From NCBI RefSeq assembly GCF_023806565.1, contig NZ_JAMTDV010000023.1:1-38050 (forward strand): a stretch of DNA of 38,050 nt, given 5' to 3'. Within the stretch, counting starts at the first letter, position 1; each line of letters begins with the position of its first letter. The notes under the pieces are model-generated. The model was not told where the DNA came from and did not search any database. It was given only the letters and a program-made list of their open reading frames with translations. Shown in pieces: positions 25,294 through 34,031 of this stretch. Source of the stretch: Accumulibacter sp. (GTDB lineage Bacteria > Pseudomonadota > Gammaproteobacteria > Burkholderiales > Rhodocyclaceae). The position numbers and the translations under genes were made by a program.

Positions 25294-27344
25294 TGCCGAT
25301 GGCGGACGCGATCGACGCGCCGCCAGCCATCCGCAATCGGCTGAAGAAGCTCGGGCTCGAGCGGCTCGACGATCTCGTGCTGCACTTGCCGTCGCGTTAC
25401 GAGGACGAGACGCAGATCACCGCCATCGCCGGTGCGCCGACGGGGGTTCCGTTGCTGATCGAAGGCCGCATCGTCGACGTGACCGTCAAGGCGGCACCGC
25501 ACAGGCAACTGGTCGCCAGGGTCGGCGATGCGAGTGGCGACGGCAGCGTTCTAGATCTGCGTTTTCTGAGTTTCTACGGCAGCCAACAACGGGTGCTGGA
25601 AAATGCGCGCGATCGAGGGCAACGGCTGCGCGTCTTCGGCGAAATCCGCTGCGGCTATTGCGGGCCGGAGATGGTGCATCCGCGTTACCGCGTGGTCACC
25701 GAGGATGAGGCATTGCCGCAATCGCTGACTCCCGTTTATCCGACCACCGCCGGCCTGTCACAGGGCGCGTTGCGGCGACTGATCGCACGCGCGCTGGAGG
25801 ATGCCGATCTTGTCGAGTTGCTCGACGAGGCGTGGTTGAGCAGCCATTCGCTGCCGTCGTTTGCGAGCGCCGTGACCCTCCTGCACGCGCCGCCGCGCAC
25901 GCTGGGCGTGGACGCGCTGCAGGCGCGCAGCCACCCGGCCTGGCGGCGTGTCAAGTTCGACGAACTGCTGGCGCAGCAACTCTCGCTGCGCCATGCCTAT
26001 CTCGCACGCAGACGCAAGGGTGCGCCGGTGCTGCTTGCCGCCGGAAAGCTCGCTGGCCGTCTCGCAGCGGCGCTGCCGTTTTTCCTGACTGGCGCGCAGC
26101 GACGCGTCGTTGCCGAAATTGCCGCCGACCTCGGCCAGCCCCATCCGATGCAGCGGCTGCTGCAGGGCGACGTCGGCAGCGGCAAGACGATCGTCGCTGC
26201 GCTCGCCGCCTGTCAGACGATCGAGGCGGGTTACCAGACGGCGTTCATGGCGCCGACGGAAATTCTGGCCGAGCAGCATTTCCTGAAGTTGCGGGCTTGG
26301 CTCGAACCGCTCGGTGTCGAGCTCCTGTGGCTGGCCGGTGGTTTGCCGAAGGGCGTCCGGCGGGAAAGGCGGTTGCAGGCCGCGACAACTGCCCAACTGA
26401 TTGTCGGCACGCACGCGCTGATCCAGGAAAGCGTCGATTTTGCCCACCTCGGATTGGTCATCGTCGATGAGCAGCATCGCTTCGGTGTCAGGCAGCGGCT
26501 CGAACTGCGGCGCAAGGGGGGCAACCCGCACCAGTTGATGATGTCGGCGACGCCGATTCCGCGCACCCTGGCGATGACCTACTACGCCGATCTCGACGTG
26601 TCGGTGATCGATGAGATGCCGCCAGGCCGCTCGCCGGTGCGTACCCGGCTGTTCTCCGACGCACGCCGCGACGAGGTGGTTGCCGCAGTGCGCGCGCTGG
26701 TCGGCAGGGGAAGACAGGCGTACTGGGTCTGTCCGCTGATCGAGGAGTCGGCCAAGCTCGATCTGCAGGCGGCGCTCGATACCCACGCGGCGCTCGGCGT
26801 CGCGCTTGCCGACCACCGCGTCGGTCTGCTCCATGGCCGCCTGCGCAGCGAGGAAAAGGCTGCGGTGATGGCCGCTTTCGTCGCCGGCGAGATCGACGTG
26901 CTGGTCGCGACGACCGTCATCGAAGTGGGCGTCGACGTCGCCAACGCCAGCCTGATGGTCATCGAACACGCCGAGCGCTTCGGGTTGGCGCAACTCCATC
27001 AGCTGCGCGGTCGCGTCGGGCGTGGCAGCCACGAGTCGGTGTGCGTGCTCCTCTACCAGCAGCCCTTGTCGGCCGCTGCGCGGGCGCGCCTCAAGGTCAT
27101 TTTCGAACACGCCGACGGCTTCGAGATCGCCCGTCACGACCTTCACCTGCGAGGTCCCGGCGAGTTCATCGGCAGCCGCCAGTCGGGAATGCCGCTGTTG
27201 CGTTACGCTGACCTCGATGCCGACGCCGATCTCGTCGAATTCGCGCGGGTACAGGCGGTGCGCATGCTGCGCGACGACCCGGCGCGCGCCCGCCGGCACC
27301 TGCAGCGCTGGCTGGGGAATCGCGACGAACTGCTGAAAGCCTGA
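25293..27344 (+). CDS. recG: ATP-dependent DNA helicase RecG
   Basis: The 683-residue protein has the RecG layout: an N-terminal wedge (OB-fold) region, then a superfamily 2 motor with Walker A G-D-V-G-S-G-K-T at 292-299, the D-E-Q-H box in I-V-D-E-Q-H-R-F-G, S-A-T-P-I-P-R-T, and the C-terminal Q-L-R-G-R-V-G-R-G motif VI. The tail carries the L-R-G-P-G-E-F-x-G-x-R-Q-S-G signature of RecG. It remodels stalled replication forks and branch-migrates Holliday junctions. The ATG overlaps the ridA stop (TGATG). Length is normal for the family. Confidence 0.97.
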   Translation: MPMADAIDAPPAIRNRLKKLGLERLDDLVLHLPSRYEDETQITAIAGAPTGVPLLIEGRIVDVTVKAAPHRQLVARVGDASGDGSVLDLRFLSFYGSQQRVLENARDRGQRLRVFGEIRCGYCGPEMVHPRYRVVTEDEALPQSLTPVYPTTAGLSQGALRRLIARALEDADLVELLDEAWLSSHSLPSFASAVTLLHAPPRTLGVDALQARSHPAWRRVKFDELLAQQLSLRHAYLARRRKGAPVLLAAGKLAGRLAAALPFFLTGAQRRVVAEIAADLGQPHPMQRLLQGDVGSGKTIVAALAACQTIEAGYQTAFMAPTEILAEQHFLKLRAWLEPLGVELLWLAGGLPKGVRRERRLQAATTAQLIVGTHALIQESVDFAHLGLVIVDEQHRFGVRQRLELRRKGGNPHQLMMSATPIPRTLAMTYYADLDVSVIDEMPPGRSPVRTRLFSDARRDEVVAAVRALVGRGRQAYWVCPLIEESAKLDLQAALDTHAALGVALADHRVGLLHGRLRSEEKAAVMAAFVAGEIDVLVATTVIEVGVDVANASLMVIEHAERFGLAQLHQLRGRVGRGSHESVCVLLYQQPLSAAARARLKVIFEHADGFEIARHDLHLRGPGEFIGSRQSGMPLLRYADLDADADLVEFARVQAVRMLRDDPARARRHLQRWLGNRDELLKA

Positions 27345-27409
27345 AGCCGGGCGCGCGGCGGCCTTGCGTTCGGGGCTGGCCGGGGCGGTCTTCGCGTGAC
27401 CAGAGGCGG

Positions 27410-28111
27410 TCAGACGGGTGGAAGCTGCGCTACCGGTTCGCCCGCCGGCCGTGGCTCCACAGCCCGCTTGGCCTCGGGTCTGCGGGCGACGAGGCCGATC
27501 AGCGCGGAACGGCCCCGGTGTCCCGCGCCTTCGGCAATTTCGTCCTCGTATTCGACGAGTTCCTCGATTTCCCACTCGGCGAAGGCGGCGCGCAGCAGTT
27601 CCCTGGTGTATAGATTCTCGATCGCCGAAGGGCCGCCGGTGCCATAGTCGAGCTGCTTCGGCGTGTAACCCTGGAGCAGGATTCTCCCGCCCGGCCGCGT
27701 TGCCTGCCGCATTCCCGCCAACTGTCGCGCGCGTTGCCCGGGGTCGGCAAACTGGATGAAGATGCCGACGACCCAGTCGAACGCCGCATGCAGTTCCGCG
27801 GGCGGCCAGTCGGGAGCCAGCATGTCGGCAAGCAGGAAGCGCACCTCGACCCGGCGATGGGCGGCGAGGCGTCGCGCCTTGGTCACGGCTACTTCGGAGA
27901 TGTCGACCGCGGTGACGTGCAGGCCCTGCTCGGCCAGCCAGACCGAGTTCCGCCCTTCGCCGTCGGCGACCGCCAGCGCCGTCGGTGCGTTGCTTTCTCC
28001 GTTGCGCAGCAGGGCAGCATGCCGCGCGAGAAAGCGGTTCGGCTCGGTGCCGAACAGATATTCGTCGCCGGCATCCCGGTAGCGATTGCTCCAGATGGTT
28101 TCCTGGTTCAT
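27410..28111 (-). CDS. class I SAM-dependent methyltransferase
   Basis: The 233-residue protein has motif I V-A-D-G-E-G-R-N-S (48-56), an acidic end to strand 2 in V-T-A-V-D-I-S and a P-G-G-R-I-L-L-Q motif, giving the class I methyltransferase fold. The segment W-S-N-R-Y with a downstream Y-L-F-G-T-E-P-N resembles TehB/thiopurine-type small-molecule methyltransferases. The substrate is unknown. The start at 28111 (minus strand) has AAGGAG upstream; the longer frame from 28168 has no support. It converges with recG and is divergent from kup. Confidence 0.85.
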   Translation of the reverse strand: MNQETIWSNRYRDAGDEYLFGTEPNRFLARHAALLRNGESNAPTALAVADGEGRNSVWLAEQGLHVTAVDISEVAVTKARRLAAHRRVEVRFLLADMLAPDWPPAELHAAFDWVVGIFIQFADPGQRARQLAGMRQATRPGGRILLQGYTPKQLDYGTGGPSAIENLYTRELLRAAFAEWEIEELVEYEDEIAEGAGHRGRSALIGLVARRPEAKRAVEPRPAGEPVAQLPPV

Positions 28112-28461
28112 GGGGCGATACTCCTTGACCGAAGCCCAAAACCGAAGCCCAAGACGGCGTCGGACCACGCCGCATCTGCAATAACAATGGCATGAAACGG
28201 GAGGCTCCTCGGGCCGCCGCGGAGGGCTTCGGGAATCTCTGGAAGTTTATCCCAAAGCGGACACTTTTATGCTTGTGAGGGATTTTCATTCGTCCTACAA
28301 TGGCGGCCGCCGTTATGCTGCATTGCGGCAAGCACCAAGGTTGACGAGCGCTCGTCCAGGAGGTGCCGATCGGCCAGGGACGGCAGGTCTGCGGGCTCTG
28401 CCGACGCGTGGAACGAAAATGGCACGGGTCGGATCCCGTGGAGATCGTCCGGGGAGGAAAA
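28112..28461 (+). promoter_or_regulatory. 350-base kup/methyltransferase divergent region, with promoter and palindrome
   Basis: A good sigma-70 promoter faces kup: TTGTGA (28273-28278), a 17-base spacer and TACAAT (28296-28301). This leaves a leader of about 155 bases. The leader contains a perfect 14-base palindrome GACGAGC-GCTCGTC (28343-28356) and a hairpin CACGGG...CCCGTG ending at 28440, close to the ribosome site GGGGAGG. These could control kup expression post-transcriptionally. I do not recognise a known riboswitch. Confidence 0.6.
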
Positions 28462-30381
28462 ATGACGTCCACAAGCATGGCGGCTGCCGACGCGCCGCAT
28501 GGCGAGCACTCGGGTCTCGCCGCCACCGCATTGGCAGCCATGGGCGTCGTCTTCGGCGACATCGGCACCAGTCCGCTGTACACGATGAAAGAAGTCTTCG
28601 GCGGTCCGCATGCGGTCGAAGTCAGCCCGGACAACGTGCTGGGCATCCTCTCGCTGGTTTTCTGGGCATTGACCATCACCGTATCGATGAAGTACGTCCT
28701 CTTCATCATGCGCGCCGACAACAAGGGCGAAGGCGGCATCATGGCGCTGACCGCCCTGGCGTCGCGCACGGCGAATGCCTCACCGCGTATCCTGTGGCTG
28801 ATGTCGGCGCTGGGCATCTTCGGCGCCGCACTGTTTTATGGTGACGCGGTGATCACGCCGGCGATGTCGGTCCTCTCTGCGGTCGAAGGGCTCGAGGTGG
28901 TGACACCGGTGCTGACGCCGTACATCGTGCCGAGCACCGTCGCCATTCTGATCGCGCTCTTCCTTTTCCAGCGGCACGGCACGGCGGCCGTCGGGGCACT
29001 GTTCGGCCCGATCATGATGTTCTGGTTCGCCACGCTCGGACTGCTCGGCCTGTGGAACGTGATCCAGTATCCGGCAGTGCTGGCGGCGATCAACCCCTGG
29101 TATGGGCTGGCTTTTTTCGCCGAACACCGCGGCCTCGCCTACCTGGCGCTCGGCTCGGTGGTGCTGGCGATCACCGGCGGCGAAGCGCTTTACGCCGACA
29201 TGGGGCATTTCGGTCGCCGCTCGATCAAGTGGGCCTGGTTCGCCTTCGTCTTCCCGCTGCTCTATCTCAACTATCTCGGTCAGGGCGCGTTGATCCTCAA
29301 CGATCCGAAAGCGATCGAAAACCCATTCTTCCTGCTGGCGCCGACCGAGATGCTGCTGATCCCGCTCGTCGTCCTGGCCACGGTCGCCACCGTCATCGCT
29401 TCGCAGGCGGTGATTTCGGGCGCGTTTTCCCTGACCAGCCAGGCCATGCAGCTCGGCTACTGTCCGCGCATTCAGATCAAATTCACCTCCGAGCGCGAAA
29501 AGGGCCAGATTTACGTCCCCAACATCAACTGGTTGCTGCTGCTGACGGTGATCATCGTCGTCCTCGGCTTCCGCTCGTCGTCGAACCTGGCTTCGGCCTA
29601 CGGCATCGCCGTGACGCTGACGATGATGATCGACACGATTCTCGCTTTCGTCGTCGTTCGCGCCCTGTGGAAGTGGAGCTGGCCGCGTGCGGCGCTGTTT
29701 CTGGTGTTCTTCGTCGTCGTCGATTTTGCCTTTTTCTCGGCCAACGTGATCAAGATTCTCGATGGCGGCTGGTTCCCGCTGACCTTGGGTTTCACCGTGT
29801 TCGCGCTGCTCTCGACCTGGAAGCTGGGCCGCAAACTGCTCTACGAGAAGCTCCGCCTGGATTCGATTCCGCTCGAAGCCTTCATCGCCAGTCTGCACGA
29901 GGGCGGGCCGCAACGCGTCGATGGCACCGGTGTGTTCATGACTGCCGACCCGGACAGCGTGCCGCGTGCGCTGCTGCACAACCTCTATCACAACAAGGTG
30001 CTGCACGAGCGGGTGGTGCTCCTCAACGTGCTTACGGAGGACGTGCCGTATGTTCCCGAAGACCGGCGCGTGCGCGTCGAAGTGCTCGACGCGGGCTTCC
30101 ATCGGGTCTTCGTCCGCTACGGCTTCAAGGACGATCCCGATCTGCCGCGCGCCATGGACCTGTGTGCCGAGCACGGCCTCTCCTTCGAGATGATGGAGAC
30201 CTCGTTCTTCCTCGGCCGCGAGACGGTCGTCACGATGCCGATCTCCAGGCGTGCGCGCATGGCGAGATGGCGGCAGATCCTGTTCACCTGGATGTTCCGC
30301 AACGCCGATACGGCGACCGCATTCTTCAAGCTGCCACCGAACCGCGTCGTCGAGCTCGGCGCCCAGGTCGAACTGTCGTAG
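28462..30381 (+). CDS. kup: low-affinity potassium uptake protein Kup
   Basis: The 639-residue inner-membrane protein carries the Kup signature G-V-V-F-G-D-I-G-T-S-P-L-Y-T at 28-41 and about twelve hydrophobic segments. G-D-A-V-I-T-P-A-M-S-V-L-S-A-V-E-G also marks the family. A C-terminal cytoplasmic domain of roughly 170 residues completes it. Kup takes up potassium with protons. GGGGAGGAAAA precedes the ATG at 28462; a longer frame from 28363 runs through the leader hairpins and is rejected. Confidence 0.96.
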   Translation: MTSTSMAAADAPHGEHSGLAATALAAMGVVFGDIGTSPLYTMKEVFGGPHAVEVSPDNVLGILSLVFWALTITVSMKYVLFIMRADNKGEGGIMALTALASRTANASPRILWLMSALGIFGAALFYGDAVITPAMSVLSAVEGLEVVTPVLTPYIVPSTVAILIALFLFQRHGTAAVGALFGPIMMFWFATLGLLGLWNVIQYPAVLAAINPWYGLAFFAEHRGLAYLALGSVVLAITGGEALYADMGHFGRRSIKWAWFAFVFPLLYLNYLGQGALILNDPKAIENPFFLLAPTEMLLIPLVVLATVATVIASQAVISGAFSLTSQAMQLGYCPRIQIKFTSEREKGQIYVPNINWLLLLTVIIVVLGFRSSSNLASAYGIAVTLTMMIDTILAFVVVRALWKWSWPRAALFLVFFVVVDFAFFSANVIKILDGGWFPLTLGFTVFALLSTWKLGRKLLYEKLRLDSIPLEAFIASLHEGGPQRVDGTGVFMTADPDSVPRALLHNLYHNKVLHERVVLLNVLTEDVPYVPEDRRVRVEVLDAGFHRVFVRYGFKDDPDLPRAMDLCAEHGLSFEMMETSFFLGRETVVTMPISRRARMARWRQILFTWMFRNADTATAFFKLPPNRVVELGAQVELS

Positions 30382-30446
30382 CCATTCCTGTCTTGGCGAA
30401 GCACGGCTAGGCACGCCGGAGTCGGCGGCGGGCTGTCGAATCCAGG

Positions 30447-31670
30447 ATGAACCGCTGCGCACTGCTGCTCTCCGTCGTGCTCGTCGCATTGGCGGCCGTC
30501 GCCACGGCCGGGGAGCGCCGGCAGGGGATGCTGCCCGGGCAGGGCGGGACTGCCGCCGGAAAGCACTCGCCTCCGGCAAAAGGCGGGCGCACGATCGTCG
30601 TCGGTCCGCACGAGAAGGTCAGGAGCGTTACGGAAGCGGCACGCCGGGCTCGCGACGGCGACACCGTCGAGATCCTCGCCGGAGAATACCGGCGGCAGGC
30701 GGTGGTCTGGACACAGGCACGGCTCACGATCCGCGGCGTCGGCAAGCGGCCGATTCTGATCGCCGACGGCGACAGTGCCGAAGGCAAGGCCTTGTGGGTG
30801 GTGCGCAACGGCGAGATTCTCGTCGATAATCTCGAATTCCGGGGAGTCCGCGTTGCGGACGGCAACGGCGCCGCGATACGCTTCGAAAAAGGCCATCTGC
30901 GCGTCGTTCGCTGTGCCTTTTTCGACAACGAAATGGGCATCCTGACCAGCAATTTCGACGACGCCGTGCTCGAAGTCGAGGACAGCGAGTTTGGCGAGGC
31001 GCCGACGCATGCGGGACTGTTGCACCACCTGCTCTATGCCGGCACGATCGCCCGCCTGAGCGTCCGCGGCAGCCGCTTCCAGCAAGGATTTCGCGGGCAT
31101 TTGATCAAGTCGCGCGCGCGCGAAAGCTCGATCCTGTACAACATGCTCGTGGATGGGGTCGGTGGCCGTGCCTCGTACGAACTCGAGTTTCCGAACGGCG
31201 GCCTCGCCTGGGTGATCGGCAACATCATCGGCCAGAGCGCCTCGACCGACAATCCGGACCTGATTTCCTATGGCGCCGAGGGTCGCCACTGGCCGGACAA
31301 CGCCTTGCTGCTGGCGCACAACACGCTGGTCAACGACCGTCTGGGCGGCAGTTTCCTGCACGTCTGGGCCGATCGCTTGCCGCCGGCCACCGAGGTATGG
31401 GCGATCAACAACCTGCTCGTTGGTCACGGTTCCTTCGCCCCGCAGGCGTCGGGCCGCTACGAAGGTAACCAGCGCATCGAACGCAGCATGCTGATCGATA
31501 CCGAGGCCCGGGAATTCGGCCTGTCGGGCCGGTCACCGCTGCGCGGGCAGGCGCCGCCGCCTGCGTCGTTTCGTGAGCGGAGCCTTGCGCCGACAGCGGA
31601 ATTCGTCCTGCCGGCAGGCACCCGTTCGCTGCCCGTCGGCAAGCCGCTGTCGCCAGGTGCGCTGCAATGA
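30447..31670 (+). CDS. secreted right-handed parallel beta-helix protein
   Basis: The 407-residue precursor has a clear signal peptide (hydrophobic core 5-17, A-T-A before the cut near residue 21). The mature part begins with a Pro/Gly/Lys-rich stretch and then shows short repeats with V-R-N-G-E-I-L-V-D-N-L-E-F-R and L-R-V-V-R-C-A-F-F-D-N type turns. These are typical of pectate-lyase-like beta-helices found in polysaccharide-active or surface proteins. No catalytic site is recognised. It would be periplasmic or exported. The ribosome site is weak (AGG just before the ATG). It lies between kup and the converging dsbD. Confidence 0.75.
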   Translation: MNRCALLLSVVLVALAAVATAGERRQGMLPGQGGTAAGKHSPPAKGGRTIVVGPHEKVRSVTEAARRARDGDTVEILAGEYRRQAVVWTQARLTIRGVGKRPILIADGDSAEGKALWVVRNGEILVDNLEFRGVRVADGNGAAIRFEKGHLRVVRCAFFDNEMGILTSNFDDAVLEVEDSEFGEAPTHAGLLHHLLYAGTIARLSVRGSRFQQGFRGHLIKSRARESSILYNMLVDGVGGRASYELEFPNGGLAWVIGNIIGQSASTDNPDLISYGAEGRHWPDNALLLAHNTLVNDRLGGSFLHVWADRLPPATEVWAINNLLVGHGSFAPQASGRYEGNQRIERSMLIDTEAREFGLSGRSPLRGQAPPPASFRERSLAPTAEFVLPAGTRSLPVGKPLSPGALQ

Positions 31671-31680
31671 GCAGTCGCGT

Positions 31681-33432
31681 CTAACCCAAGCCTGACAGCA
31701 GGCCGAGAAACTCGTCGGCGTTCTGAAAGCCGACGACGCGCACGCCCGCGATCTCCTTGCCGCCGCGCGCGAAGAAGAGGATTGCCGGCGGGCCGTAGAG
31801 CCCGAAGCGCTGCAACAGGGCGCGGTCGGCGTCGCTGTTTTCGGTCACATCGACCTGCAGCAGCGTCCACCCGGACAATCTGGCGTGGACACGCGCGTCG
31901 GCGAAGGTGAAGCGCTCCATCTCCTTGCACGAGACGCACCAGTCGGCGTAGAAATCGAGCAGCACCGGCCTGTCGGCTGCCGCGAGCCGGGCTTCGAGTT
32001 CGGCCAGCGAAGCGACGCGCGTGAACGCCAGTGGTCTTGCCTCGACGCTCGCCGCGCTGCTGCGCAATATCGAGAGAGGCTGCAGCGGGTCACGCGAACC
32101 GGCCAGCGTGCCGAGCAGCATCGCCGCGCCGAGCAGGAGCATGACGATGCCGATTCCCTTCCAGAAGCGCTGCGCACCGCGCGCGTGCGGCGGCAGGGGA
32201 TCGAGCGCGTGCAGGTAGATCGCCGGAATGATCAGCAGCAGCGACCAGGCCAGCATCTGCGCGACCACCGGGATCAGCGGCGAAACGAGCCACACGGCCG
32301 TTGCCAGCAGAATCACGCCAAACGCCTTCTTGACGGCTTCCATCCACGGCCCCGACTTGGGCAGCAGCGTCCCGGCCGAGACGCCGACGGCCAGTAGCGG
32401 CGCGCCCATGCCGAGCCCCATCGCGAACAGCGCCGCACCACCGCTCACCGCGTCACCGCTCTGCCCGATGTAGAGCAGGGCTCCCGCCAGCGGCGCGGCG
32501 ACGCAGGGACCGACGATGACCGCCGACAGCGCGCCCATCGCCGTCACCGCCGGCAGCGAGCCGCCGTGCAGATGGCTGGCTTCTTCTGAAACCCGGCTCT
32601 GCAGCAAGGTCGGCATTTGCAGCTCGTAGAAACCGAACATCGACAGCGACAGGAGCACGAAGACCGCGGCAAAGGCCCCCAGCACCCAAGGATTCTGCAG
32701 CGTTGCCGCCAGCAACGTGCCGGTCAGTCCGGCGGCGACGCCGGCCACCGCGTAGGTCACCGACATTCCCAGCACGTAGCCGAGCGAGAGCGAAAAGCCG
32801 CGCGCGTGCGAAACGCCGTGGCCGTCGCGGCCGGCACCGACGATGATGCTCGACAGGATCGGAATCATCGGGAAGACGCAAGGCGTCAGCGACAGCAGCA
32901 ATCCGAAGCCGAAAAAGCTGCCGACGAGTACCCAGAAACTGGCGTGCCGGAACAGTTGCGCGATCCGCCCGGACTCGTCGCCGACCGTGGCGCGGCCCGG
33001 CGGTGCAGCCGCAACGGCCGGATCGGGCAAGTGCACGCCGACTGTCTGCTGTTGCGGCGGATAGCAGATGCCGGCGTCGGCGCAACCCTGCGAGGTGAGC
33101 TTGAGGGTCAATGCCAGCGGTCCCGAACTGTTGCGCTCGACCGGCAGGCGGATCACCGCCTCCTGGTAGTAGACCTCGACCTTGCCGAAAGTGTCGTCGT
33201 GCTTCTCCTTGCCCGGCGGCAGGATCGCGCTGCCGAGCTGCACGCTCGCCGGCTCGGCGGCAAAGCGGAACTTGTTGCGGTACAGGTAATACCCCTTGGC
33301 GATGTCGAAACGGACCTCGATCGTCTGCCCGTCGAGCGCGCGAGCGCTCGGCTGGAAAGCGACCGCCGGGTCGAGAAACTCTTCGGCGTGTACCAGGGTG
33401 CTCAGGAGGAGGGCGAACAGCCAGCGGATCAT
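31681..33432 (-). CDS. dsbD: thiol:disulfide interchange protein DsbD
   Basis: The 583-residue protein has an N-terminal signal and periplasmic alpha domain with Cys117 and Cys123 in C-A-D-A-G-I-C-Y-P-P. A membrane domain follows with redox Cys185 (T-P-C-V-F-P) and Cys310 (G-P-C-V-A-A-P). The C-terminal thioredoxin domain has Cys499 and Cys502 in W-C-V-S-C-K. All six cysteines needed to pass electrons from cytoplasmic thioredoxin to the periplasm are present. It supports disulfide isomerisation and cytochrome c maturation. The start at 33432 gives a proper signal; the frame extended to 33507 overlaps cutA. cutA lies 19 bases upstream, as in E. coli. Confidence 0.96.
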   Translation of the reverse strand: MIRWLFALLLSTLVHAEEFLDPAVAFQPSARALDGQTIEVRFDIAKGYYLYRNKFRFAAEPASVQLGSAILPPGKEKHDDTFGKVEVYYQEAVIRLPVERNSSGPLALTLKLTSQGCADAGICYPPQQQTVGVHLPDPAVAAAPPGRATVGDESGRIAQLFRHASFWVLVGSFFGFGLLLSLTPCVFPMIPILSSIIVGAGRDGHGVSHARGFSLSLGYVLGMSVTYAVAGVAAGLTGTLLAATLQNPWVLGAFAAVFVLLSLSMFGFYELQMPTLLQSRVSEEASHLHGGSLPAVTAMGALSAVIVGPCVAAPLAGALLYIGQSGDAVSGGAALFAMGLGMGAPLLAVGVSAGTLLPKSGPWMEAVKKAFGVILLATAVWLVSPLIPVVAQMLAWSLLLIIPAIYLHALDPLPPHARGAQRFWKGIGIVMLLLGAAMLLGTLAGSRDPLQPLSILRSSAASVEARPLAFTRVASLAELEARLAAADRPVLLDFYADWCVSCKEMERFTFADARVHARLSGWTLLQVDVTENSDADRALLQRFGLYGPPAILFFARGGKEIAGVRVVGFQNADEFLGLLSGLG

Positions 33433-33451
33433 CGTAAAGGGTTTGCGGAAA

Positions 33452-33784
33452 TCAATCGGCGCCGGAAGTTTCGCCGGCGACCCAGGCAAGATATTCCGGC
33501 AGCCCATCGACGATCGGCAGCGCGATCACTTCGGGCAGTTCGTAAGGATGCCGGCGACGGATCGCCGCAGCCAGCGCCGGGAAACGTTCCTCGCTCGTCT
33601 TGATCAGCAGCGGCACTTCCTCCGCCGACTCGATTGCCCCCTGCCAGCGGTACACCGAACGGCACGGCGCCAGGATATTGACGCAGGCAGCCAGCCGCGC
33701 CGCGACGAGTTCTTCGGCCAGCGCGTCGGCGGCGGATCGATCGGGCAGATTGGTCAGGACGAGCAGGGTGGTCACGGGGCGCAT
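33452..33784 (-). CDS. cutA: divalent cation tolerance protein CutA
   Basis: The 110-residue protein matches CutA1 in length and motifs: T-N-L-P-D near the start, A-C-V-N-I-L-A-P, Y-R-W-Q-G, and the H-P-Y-E-L-P-E-V signature at 79-86. CutA forms a trimer and is linked to copper and other metal tolerance, with an unclear mechanism. GAAGGAG precedes the ATG at 33784 on the minus strand. It is probably co-transcribed with dsbD. Confidence 0.95.
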   Translation of the reverse strand: MRPVTTLLVLTNLPDRSAADALAEELVAARLAACVNILAPCRSVYRWQGAIESAEEVPLLIKTSEERFPALAAAIRRRHPYELPEVIALPIVDGLPEYLAWVAGETSGAD

Positions 33785-33943
33785 TCTACTCCTTCGGCGG
33801 TTTGCGGGCGGTCGCTGGTGTGCCCGTCGCGCAGGCGATCGTTCGTGAAAGTTTCCTGGAGCCTGCGGTCGAGGGTGGGAAAGACGGCGCGATCAGTGAC
33901 CCGCGACAATCGTCGTGACTGGCGGTGCTTTGGTCTTGCCCAC

Positions 33944-33972
33944 TTGGCGCCTCTTTGCCGAATGGCTATGAT
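33944..33972 (+). promoter_or_regulatory. sigma-70 promoter for the DUF4062-MoxR-vWA operon
   Basis: TTGGCG (33944-33949) and TATGAT (33967-33972) are separated by 17 bases. Transcription would begin near 33979, which rules out an open-frame start at 33972 and favours ATG 34032 or 34041 for the first gene. Confidence 0.6.
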
Positions 33973-34031
33973 TGCCCGACAAGGGCCGTTCGTTCGCCAG
34001 ACCGCGGGCAGCGAGTCAGCCACAACGACCG

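Noticed and set aside
25758-28817. 1019-codon open frame on the minus strand over recG, the methyltransferase gene and the kup start
   Set aside because: It is antisense to recG, a complete gene with all motifs, and its Arg/His/Gln-rich translation is typical of a shadow frame in GC-rich DNA.
28780-30579. 599-codon minus-strand frame opposite kup
   Set aside because: Highly charged low-complexity translation without any motif, complementary to a well-defined transporter.
33972-34031. Upstream extension of the DUF4062 gene
   Set aside because: Its start codon overlaps the predicted -10 hexamer, so it would not be transcribed.
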